NCBI GenBank assembly: GCA_020747065.1
Contig: JAGMVK010000009.1
Coordinates: 868,001-932,000, forward strand
Origin: Cadophora sp. MPI-SDFR-AT-0126
Lineage: Eukaryota > Ascomycota > Leotiomycetes > Helotiales > Ploettnerulaceae
Reading direction: 5' to 3'
Length of the DNA stretch: 64,000 nucleotides
Part shown: one piece after another, positions 55,252 to 64,000 of the stretch
Layout: every line of letters begins with the position of its first letter
Numbering within the stretch: the stretch's first letter is position 1
The notes under the pieces: generated by a model
Seen by the model: only the letters and a program-made list of their open reading frames with translations
What the model was told of the DNA's origin: nothing
The model's database searches: none
Translations under genes and position numbers: made by a program

Positions 55252-57150
55252 ATGAGTATGGAGAGACTGAATCACTTCCTCTCAGGAGCGAGGAAAGACG
55301 TCACAGCATCACCGCCATATCTCCTATCCTTACGGTCCTCCAAAACATTCATATTGGTAACCATCTGTATCGCGGTCTTCACCGATGTATTTCTATATGG
55401 CATCATCGTGCCAGTCATCCCTTTTGCCCTAGCATCACGAGCTTCAGTACCACAATCCTCAGTTCAATCCTATGTGTCGATCCTATTGGCCGTGTATGGA
55501 GCGGCATTGTTAGTGGCATCTCCTCTAGCAGGATGGTATGCGGATAAGTCCTCTTCCAGGAGGTTGCCTTTGCTGATAGGGTTAAGTGCTTTGGCTGGGG
55601 CGACTGTTATGCTGTGTGAGTACCGAGAAAGCTTAGATTTTCCTTCCCACCAGTCCCCGAATGTCCCGAGATTTCCTGAAAACATATTCTTCTCGACTTC
55701 CGACAATCAAGCAACTACTAATTTTCTTCATTGACTAGGCCTGGCACGTACTATCGCACTGCTTGTTCTTGGGCGTGTCCTTCAGGGCATTAGTGCAGCT
55801 ATTGTGTGGACCGTAGGTCAAGCATTACTCGTAGACACTGTAGGCCAGAAAGACATCGGCCAAATCTTAGGCTATGTCAGCATTAGTATGAGCGTTGGCA
55901 TCTTGCTCGCTCCACTACTAGGCGGCGTCGTGTATGAGCGAGCAGGATATTACCCAGTCTTCTACATGGCATTTGGCCTCATAGCCCTGGATATTCTGCT
56001 CCGTATGGTACTGATCGAGAAGAAGATTGCACGACAATGGTCAAAGGAAGCAGTTCATGACTCAGGAGGTGCATCGAACCCCGAAGGGCTGTCCCAAGAA
56101 GTGGAGAAAGTCGGGACTGTCACTGAAAGTTGTGAGCAAGGGTCTCAGCACACCCAGAGGTTGGGGGAGGACAAGCCAGGGCTCTCGACTGCCGGCGCTA
56201 TTGGAGGAAGAACGACATCAGGGAAGGTCAGTCCCGAAGATGTCGAGCAGGTGGCTGCTTCAGGGGGAAGAAATCCCGACGATCGCAAGATCCCTGAGAC
56301 CCAAACAACACCCACACCAACCAGAAATCCAACAGAATGGCCACCCGTGCTCACCCTCCTGAAATCCCGGCGTCTCCTGACTGCGCTCTGGTGAGTTTTC
56401 TCCGACATTTTTTGTTGCACCCAAAATCTGACACTTTCCATGTTTACTTGGAGAGTGATACTGATTACGACATATATATATAGGGGTTGGATTGTTCAAG
56501 GCTCGCAAATGACAGCTTTCGACTCCGTAATACCGATTTACGTCCAGCGAACATTCGGTTGGAATTCAACAGGCGCAGGCATCATCTTCCTGGCCGTCAT
56601 GGTCCCAGGCTTTGCGGCTCCGCTAGTCGGTTGGGCGTCTGACAGGTATGGTCCTCGCTGGCTCACAGTCACCGGGTTCATGCTCGCAGTTCCGTTCTGG
56701 GTGCTGTTGCGTCTCGTCACACATGACAGCCTCGGCCAGAAAGTGCTGTTGTGCACACTCCTTTTTCTAATCGGTATCACGCTGACTCTGGTAAACGCCC
56801 CGCTCATGGCGGAAGTAACTTATGTCGTGGAGGCCAAGGAGAGGGAGAAACCAGGGAGGTTCGGTCCGAGTGGCGCTTATGCTCAGGCATATGGACTATT
56901 CGTCACTGCGTTTGCTGCGGGTTCGTTAATAGGGCCGTTGTGGTCGGGTTACGTAGTTGAGTCGGCGGGCTGGGCGACAATGGCTTGGTCACTAGGGCTA
57001 TTTGGTGTATCTGGAGCAGCCCCGTGTCTGATATGGACTGGGGGCTTGATTACAGAAGTTAATGCCAAGAGCGGTGAAGAGCGAGCGATAGGGAAGGGAG
57101 CTATGTTGAACATAAGTGCGGCTCTGCGAGCTGAAGGCGATGTTGTTTAG
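55252..57150 (+). CDS. MFS transporter, DHA1/VMAT-like
   Basis: Three exons, join(55252..55615,55739..56390,56484..57150), 560 aa; junctions fall inside Cys and Trp codons. Six helices (from FILVTICIAVFTDVFLYGII), motif A (GWYADKSSSRRLPLLIG) after helix 2 and a motif-C-like helix 5 (VSISMSVGILLAPLLGG) are followed by an unusually long, hydrophilic central loop (~residues 230-330, Thr/Pro/Glu-rich). The second six helices repeat the motif-A pattern (GWASDRYGPRWLTV). This two-fold pattern with a variable loop is typical of drug:H+ antiporter-1 and vesicular-amine-type fungal transporters. Likely an exporter in the plasma membrane; the substrate is unknown. No biosynthetic genes flank it. Confidence 0.85.
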
Positions 57151-57324
57151 CGTGTCGAGAGGGTTTGGATATGAAGAGATCAAACCAATAGGCGTGCAAC
57201 AGGGATGTTGGCGATTAAGAAGCCTGGTGGGGTAAGTGCATACTCGTATTAATCGTTAGTGCGAGTATAATCACATCATGAGGCCATTTGAGTGGAGGAT
57301 TCTTGATACATTGCTTTCATTTGG

Positions 57325-59238
57325 CTACGTCAAGAACGGGATTAGTGCGGTTAGCATATCTTTCGTCCACATTTCTTCCTCTGTATCGCCGACTATGGTA
57401 TCAAGTTGCTCTGTGACAGGGTCAGCTTTATTCTTACTTTCAAGTCAGGAGAGACATACCTTGTATCGTGGCTTTAACCACCGCCAAAGATTCATCCCTA
57501 TCAGCAAGTAGGCTTTGAATCTTCTTCTTGGCACCATCGTCTTCGGCGACCAGCCAGGCCAAAACAACATCAATAGTCTGCAGGCAAAACAAGCCGGCAT
57601 CGAGACGTCTCCCCAGCCACTCATCCGCCATTTCCTCTCTCTCCTCTGCGTCCATCTTGACCTGCTCAGCCCTGATCTCCTTATCGACCGCATCCAACCT
57701 CGCCGCATAATCTCTCCTCAGCTTGACCAGCTTTCCCAGTTTCTCATAGTCTTTCTCCACGAATTTCGCTAGGGTTCGTATCCTGCCCGCAGAATTCGCA
57801 GGCAGTAGTCTCAGCAGCGAAGAGAAAATCCCCAGCAAGTGCTCCGTGGTCTGACCATCTTGCTTCTTCATAAACATTCCAAAGACGACCTTCAATCCTG
57901 CTGCCTCGACCAACTTTTCGCATACTTCCGCACCACTTTGACCACCCAGAGCGTGATCTATTAATCGCAGCGCTCTGGATTTACTCATCTTGCCTTCCTT
58001 GATCATGATGAGACAGAGTTCGACGCCTTCAGCCTCAACGTATTTTTGCTTTCCTTCGGGCTCGTCGACAACGCAGGTGAGAGCATCGAAGATGTTTTCC
58101 ACGAATTCTTCCTCCTCGGTTCCCTTCAGGGGATCTCGCTTGCGGTAAGCAGCTAAAATTTGCAGCAGCAAATCCACGCCATCCAGCTCGCAAAGTTTCC
58201 GCCGATTGACTGTTGAGGACTGTAATAAAATGGCGAGAACTTCTGCGGCGTACTGTTTGTTTTGCGATACGGGTGATTCTTTCTTCGGTATCCGACCAAG
58301 TAGGAACTTCAGTACTGTCGTATCCTGTCCAATCTTTTCTGCCAGTGGGGTCCTTGATGACAGGTTCTCAAGAACACTCAGTGCATGATAAACTCCACTA
58401 CGATCCGATTCATTTGACTCGTTGAGCCTCGCGAAATTCGACACCAGTAAGTCCAGTAAATCTGCCTCAACCATAGCATCCACGATCTCATTCCACTGCG
58501 CCTGCTCAGCCTCAACATCCTCGTCCGTCAACTCGCTGATGATTTCCACCGCGTCAATCGCAATGTCCGTATTCTCATGTGCCAGTAATCCCACCAAGCT
58601 GGCTACGCATCCAAGCTTCGCAAACTCCCCGTAAAGCTCCGGGTGCTCAGTCAAGATGCTCAGCGCTTTAATGTCCGCATCTAGATCTGCTTCACTGCCC
58701 ATAAACTTCTGCGGGTCGCCCTCAAACTTCGCTCTTAGCTCCGCATTTTTCGAGATCTTCTTTTCGAAATTTAGTGCTAGTTTCCGCAACCACACCGAGT
58801 CGATCTTCTCTGGAGCGATTTCTGCAGGTTCTTGTCCATCCATGTAATCTAGTATCTCATTCTCCTCTTGTGTGACTCCGCCGCCGAAAAACCGCCCCTC
58901 CTCATCGTCTGGTAGGTCTGGACCGTAATCTTCATCGTCGTCGGGTGGTGCAGACGGGCCGGCTTCCATATCGTCGTCCTCGTCTGCGACGGCAGCTTGC
59001 TTACCATTGCTTTTGACATGGCCGTTTGAGGCAAGCTTTGCGGATTTATATATCTCGTCTAGGGATGTTAGGGGGCTGTAGCTTGGAGGGGATTTGAGGA
59101 GCTGACTTGGGTCTCGAGTGGCTTCTAGCTTTCTTTTGTTGCTTGGAAGAGCAGGTTTCTGGGGTAATTATTAGTTTTAACTACGATCTGAGTTGAGGAC
59201 TGCTTGCGAACCTTGAATAAATCATCGAGGCTCGACAT
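57325..59238 (-). CDS. CTNNBL1-like armadillo splicing factor
   Basis: Three exons, complement(join(57325..57410,57460..59158,59212..59238)), 603 aa. The 9-codon first exon (MSSLDDLFK) is spliced (GTTCGC donor, CCAG acceptor) to KPALPSNKRKLEATRD. The C-terminal exon adds EQLDTIVGDTEEEMWTKDML to the stop. An acidic N-terminal region (DDDEDYGPDLPDDEEGRFFGGG) precedes armadillo repeats (KALSILTEHPELYGEFAKLG; LLAHENTDIAIDAVEIISEL; EVLAILLQSS; FDALTCVVDEPEGKQKY), ending with FCLQTIDVVLAWLVAEDDG. Length and order match human CTNNBL1 (~563 aa), which associates with the Prp19/CDC5L complex and binds nuclear-localisation signals. It is expected to be nuclear and spliceosome-linked. Confidence 0.93.
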
Positions 59239-60340
59239 TGTTTACGCTAGTTGGCCTGGACCACCAGGTCGCTTTGCGCGTAGTCCAATTAGTCTTGCGA
59301 ATGGAATTGTGCAGTTGATTGCTGAAAGGCAGTAGATTTCGGCTTATTTCTGCTGGAGTCGCGTCCAAAAACATTTGCCTAGTTGTGTCGTTGTTACATT
59401 GCAAGCTCGACCAAGCTCCAAGTCGTGGATGGAATTTCTGGAGCTCCAACTATTGAGGCCTGAGGCTGAACAAAATCCTAATCACGTGGAGGGTCTACTT
59501 TTGCATCATAATCAACATGCAAGGCTATGAAATTTGCAAAACGAAAGCTGTTTGAGAGAGATTCCATCTGAATTCCTTAATTCCCTTGGGACCTCGCCAC
59601 AAGTCCCATATTTGCACGCTTTTTCCTAAACACTAGGACGTTCCCACTACATCGTCGTGCAGCAAGAAAATCCACGACACATCAATTGCTTCACACAGCT
59701 TGAAAATACAATAGGAGCATGACGACAACTAGTCTCACGGATTTAGTTCAATGCGTCACTTATCAGTTCTCTCCTTTAAGCCACAGACCAGACAGACAGC
59801 CTTGTCCTGCCAACTGTCGCTCTTTGTTTTCATTACTAATGCCTAAGCGAGCCCCTAAACTCCACGGATTTGTGAATCGAAAAGTCCGCATCAATCAATG
59901 ACTTCACGAACGCCGGAGATGCATGTTCAAGACCAAGATTCGCGGAGGGGATCTTTTAGGCCGTGGAGTTTATGGACTTAGAGGAGTTTGGCGTCGCAGA
60001 TTAAAGGTTGGCGATTAAACAATGGGGAAGGTTCACACTTACCATCGGATTCGGAAATTTGGACTGTCCGTTGACCAGAGGTCTCTTGCCTCTGATGGTC
60101 GCTATCGTGCGATCCATGGTGTTTAGATTGTTACGGAGTCTTAACACCTTGCGGATGCCTCAAGGGCGGCATTGTAGGCATGAGTGGGATATATAAGAGT
60201 GGGAGCTCTCAAGAATTTTTCATTCTCATCATTCAAGTCGTAGTCACAAACTGAGATAACCTCATATCACATTAACAGTCAATCTTTATCACCTGCCACA
60301 GCAGAAAAGATCAATAAACAACAACCAAACCACACTCGAT
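59239..60340. promoter_or_regulatory. Divergent promoter CTNNBL1-like / SDR
   Basis: A 1.1-kb divergent region. TCACGTGG at 59482-59489 lies ~244 bp upstream of the CTNNBL1-like start. A TATATAA box at 60190-60196 lies ~150 bp upstream of the SDR start, suggesting an inducible gene. No coding exon was seen; a short plus-strand frame at 59719-59901 lacks motifs. Confidence 0.45.
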
Positions 60341-61182
60341 ATGACAGCCAACATCAACACCATTCTCATCCTCGGCGCCACGTCCGGTCTAGGCGAAGCC
60401 TTCGCCCGCTACTTCCACTCCGTCAACAAAAAGGTCATCGCCTCCGGGCGCCGTGTATCTCGGCTCTCTGCCCTCAAATCCGAACTAGCCGGTCTTGAAA
60501 CGGTTCAAATTGACATCTCAGATATCTCATCCCTCGAAGCAAACCTCACTTCCATCTTCACTACCTTTCCCGACATCGACAGCATCTTCGTCATTGCTGG
60601 GAAGCAAGAAATCGGGCAGTTTGCTGATGCTTCCACTACGAGCGCGGAGAGTATTGCGTCTGAGGTGACGACGAATTTGACAGCACCGCTGTGTGTTGCC
60701 AGAGTTGCAGTGCCGCATTTATTGAAATTGGGGAGGCCGGCGACATTTTTGACTGTTACTGTAAGTTTGAGTTCATCAATTTGTGACTTTTTCAAGATTA
60801 GGTCTAACAATTACAGTCCGGACTAGCATTCATCCCACTCCCAGCATACCCAGTCTACAACGCCACCAAAGCCGGTCTTCATCTCTTCAACGTGACTTTA
60901 CGGACTCAACTCGCCGGAACAAACGTCAACGTGATTGAACTTGCTCCACCATACGTAGACACCGAACTTGATGTCAAGAATCGTGGCACGGTCATTGAGA
61001 TGCAGGGTGGTAAAGACAAGGCCACGCCACCCATGCCATTGCAGGAGTATATGGATGTCACGACTGCTGCGCTGGAGAAGAGCGGAGACAAGGAGATTGC
61101 GACGGGATTTTCGGCAATGGGTGTTAATGCTTGGAGAGGTGCTTTCCAGCCTATTCTTGACCAATTTGGCTTTGTTGGTTGA
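60341..61182 (+). CDS. Short-chain dehydrogenase/reductase
   Basis: Two exons, join(60341..60760,60817..61182), 261 aa, a classical SDR length. The cofactor motif is GATSGLGEA (TGxxxGxG-like, residue ~11), followed by a basic ASGRR that favours NADPH. The catalytic set is Ser in VTSGLAF, Tyr and Lys in YNATKAGL. The ATG is preceded by an A-rich leader and a TATA box. The intron is GTAAGT/ACAG between Thr140 and Ser141, right at the catalytic Ser strand. The style is like bacterial DltE/YciK-type oxidoreductases. Substrate unknown. Convergent with the regulator at the right edge, 107 bp apart. Confidence 0.88.
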
Positions 61183-61288
61183 GAGATAGATTAGGCTTTG
61201 TGGAGGCGGGAAGCCGTGCATAGGTCAGGAATGATGAGAGCCGTTGATTTCCGGCACGGACTTAGAGTAGATTGGTAATAGAATCTCT

Positions 61289-63968
61289 CTAAATGTTATT
61301 TCTACTTCCAAGATAAGAAGCAAGAGGCCACTTAACATCTGCGGGAGGCATAAATCCATGTCCATTCTGAGCATCGAACTGGCCAGCGAGATCTTGATTG
61401 AGTTGCTGCGATTGGCCTGCAAGGAATTGATCCCAGCCATTCTTTTTTCTTCTTGTTAGCTTTACTACACGGGTGATAGATTTGCAACTCACCCAGTCAA
61501 AATCAGTTGGGACAGTCAAATTGCTGCTGAATACATCCAGGAAGTTGTCTTGCATCAAACCATCACCATCTGAGGGAGATACTTCGGAAATAGGTGGCAG
61601 CTCTAGACTAACATCTGCTGTGAAGTATGGATTGTACCTCAACGAGTCGACGTTCTGGTTGCTCTGATTTGCTGGTGTGAAAGCTGTCGCGATGGACGTG
61701 GAAGCTTTAGGTGCAGATGGGTTTGCTGCTGCGCTGCCGTTGTAGAGGAACTTCTTGGAAAGCTTCTCCAGTACCGCTGTCAGCACCTTCACGGCCCGTT
61801 TCGCGTCTCGGCAATCGTCGACAATTTCCATCCAGATGGCTTGAGATCTCCTGATGGTGTCTAACTTTTGTTCTGGTGGCATGACACATTCTGGTACTTC
61901 AACACTCATCAAGTCCAGGCAGATGATCATAGCTGCGAGGAGGAAGTCGTGGTTTGTGATAGAGAAGTGGTACCTAATTTCAGAAAGCATGATGTCAGTG
62001 GTCTGTACCGCCGCTTTGATTGCAGAGGGAGTTCGAAGCATCAGGTGAGATCAAGGGACATTATCCGGCAGTCTGCGCTTACCACTTCATCTTGCTCATA
62101 CAGCCACCTGGTGCAGTAGCTTGATGCATTATGTTTTGAAGCTCAAGCATGGCAAGGGCAGAGCTCAAAGAGCTTTTCCTCGAATATACCCATTGACCGT
62201 TCTGCGGGGTATCGGAGGGCGCCGAGTCCCAGTATTTTCTATGCAGTATACACACAGATTTATGCCAGAAACATTTCAAGATGAACTTCTCCATGATCCG
62301 GGAACTCAGGTCATTCTTCATTTCGTCGAGTGTGCCAAATTGCAGATGTGGTGGGATCATCTGATGAATTTCCAGGAGCTTCAAATCCAGTTTTAGAACT
62401 TCCTCGTATGGTTGAGGTTCAATTACGTGAACGAACTCAATGACGTGACCGTAGCATCTCATCAACCGATACTTGATGACTTGGTAACACACTTCGGTAT
62501 CGGTCGTCAATGGTCGGGAGGGGGGCAGTTCTGTCATATCTTCGTAAAGTTCCTCTTCGTAAAGGTTCAGAGGTGCCCGTGTGTCACTTTCTGCGTACCT
62601 GATAGCTTTCGGCAGTCCAATCTGTACTGACCAAAGAAGCCTGAGAACATGTTAGCTTATCAACTTCGATGATAGTGTCTACAAGACTGTAGATAGACCA
62701 TGCAGCTGCCTTACTCGTGCTGGTTGACGGCGCTCCATATGCGACGTCGCATTTCAGCTTGAAAGACAGAGATACCTGGCATCTGTGAAGGGTCTCGATG
62801 GTACCCTTGCTGAAGCGCTATCCGCATCATCATTCCAGAAATAATTGAGGTGCCCAAATCACCATCCGAGTCGCTATTGTATTCCGCAAAAGAGTGCAGA
62901 TCTAATGTCTCGATCATGAAATCGGTCTTGAATGCGTCAGCATGCACATGCAGATGAAGAAAGCCAACTATCTCATAGTAGAACAATACTTACTGGTCTG
63001 GTAAGATCTGCTATGACCAGACATTGAGCTGTTCGAATTCTGTATAGCTCTGCCAATTCTGGAGCGGTTCCTTGGTATTCAGGGGGTATTTCGTTGGCCC
63101 TTGTGTAGGACTGCATAGCAAGGCAAAATATTGAGTACAGTAGTCCTATCCTGAATAAGTCCTTAGCTTACTGTTTTCATGTTCAACCGAATCTCGACGC
63201 CGCTAAGTGCCCACTTCCGTGCATCCATGTCGACGTGTTTGAGGAGAAAGACTTACCAAATTATACTGGTTTTATTGGGGTTGGCCCAATGCTGGCTGTA
63301 CTGCATCGGCATTAGGATTGGAAAGTATTGAGCATACCAGAGAACATACCTGCCGTAGAAATGTGCTTTTGTGAAGAACATCTGTCCGTCCCACGTCAGT
63401 CCCCATCGAATAAGAGCCGCATACCAACTCACATCTAGCAGGGATGCAAGGATTGTACGAATCAAAGAAATGAATTAAAAGCTTATCTGCAGCTTCTCTG
63501 GGGGGAAGGGACTGCATGATAGTGGATCGATCAGGAGGTGGGTTTAGTCCTGCTAAGAGACCAGGCCTATGCGCTTTCGTTGGCCGATCGCTTGCTAACC
63601 GGCAAACAGATAATTCGATCTTGTCGTTGTCTTCGCTCCAAGCTTCTTTCATGCCTCCGATCTCATTCAATATTGCATCCCAAGCCGTGCTCCTCGTATC
63701 ATTCGAGATGCGTTGAGGTCCAGCCACTGTGGTCACCTTTGCTTCATCGGATTCTGGACCTTCCTCCTTTTTTGTGTCATTGGACATCATGGACAAGATT
63801 GAACTCTCCAGACGATTCAAGCGCTTTCTCATCTCTTCCGCATCCGATCGAGGATTTGCACGTCCAGAGTTCATTTTATCGGATTTCTCTGCATAGGTAC
63901 AAGAAGCCGCATTAGAATCCCCTCTCACGATACAATTTTGGCAAGGCTTCTCGCGATTGCATTTCAAC
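61289..63968 (-). CDS. Zn2Cys6 transcription factor with Fungal_trans domain, 5' partial
   Basis: Eight exons are in the window: complement(join(61289..61441,61493..61973,62083..62640,62715..62926,62994..63150,63257..63300,63350..63381,63433..63968)), ~723 codons; a first exon must lie beyond the right edge. The visible exon starts after ATATAG and holds the second half of the zinc cluster (LKCNREKPCQNC, then SCTYAE), then a coiled-coil dimer region (EEMRKRLNRLESSILSMM). A fungal_trans (middle homology) domain follows: FFDSYNPCIPARYVLHKSTF; QHWANPNKTSIIW; LHSFAEYNSDSD; MRIALQQGYHRDPSQMPGIS; EMRRRIWSAV. The end has DFDWNGWDQFLAG. Two acceptors are AAG. A pathway-type activator or repressor; its target may be the adjacent SDR, but this is only positional. 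Confidence 0.85.
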
Positions 63969-64000
63969 CTATATACAGGTAAATATACTGTCCTAAAACA

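Overview
The window is a stretch of a filamentous ascomycete (Pezizomycotina) chromosome. Its genes carry many short GT-AG introns (mostly 45-110 nt) with CTAAC/CTGAC-like branch points. It has fungus-specific families (Zn2Cys6 regulators, Fungal_trans_2 proteins, a BAR-SH3 amphiphysin) and compact divergent housekeeping gene pairs. The protein set looks Leotiomycete-like, but that is an impression and not a computed placement. I resolved about 27 protein-coding genes by joining exons across splice sites. There is one intronic snoRNA and one short inverted-repeat element. I saw no tRNA, rRNA, CRISPR array or intact transposon.

Left part (1-11.5 kb): housekeeping and signalling. In order: an AlkB-like dioxygenase fused to a GST-like domain (5' end outside the window), a RecA/Rad51-paralogue-like protein, the mitochondrial peptidase factor SOM1, TFIID subunit TAF8, cytochrome oxidase subunit COX9/VIIa, RACK1 with a U24-like C/D-box snoRNA in its third intron, and an NADPH oxidase with an N-terminal EF-hand (NoxC/Nox5 type).

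Middle (11.7-26.6 kb): a candidate sugar-catabolic gene cluster. A Zn2Cys6/Fungal_trans_2 regulator is divergent from an MFS sugar transporter. Next come a second Fungal_trans_2 protein without a zinc cluster, a dihydroxyacetone-synthase-type transketolase, a xylose/arabinose reductase divergent from an L-arabinitol-dehydrogenase-like enzyme, and an Sde182-like nucleoside-hydrolase-fold protein. The reductase and the dehydrogenase would carry out the first two steps of the fungal L-arabinose pathway (aldose to polyol to ketose), and the transketolase could use the resulting pentulose phosphate. Genes of this pathway are usually scattered in fungi, so this is the most interesting locus in the window.

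Right part (26.6-64 kb): a hypothetical membrane-like protein; a Zn2Cys6 factor with a 3.7-kb upstream region (developmental-regulator style); a spliceosomal cyclophilin with an RRM (PPIL4 type); an unrecognised 1,444-aa protein; a conserved 258-aa protein; TOM6; cysteine desulfurase NFS1; a gene-poor 3.5-kb stretch with an inverted-repeat element; a BAR-SH3 protein; an F-box protein; an MFS transporter; a CTNNBL1-like splicing factor; an SDR; and a second large Zn2Cys6 regulator running off the right edge.

Gene models were built by hand. All exon joins given keep frame, but none is confirmed by transcripts or database search.
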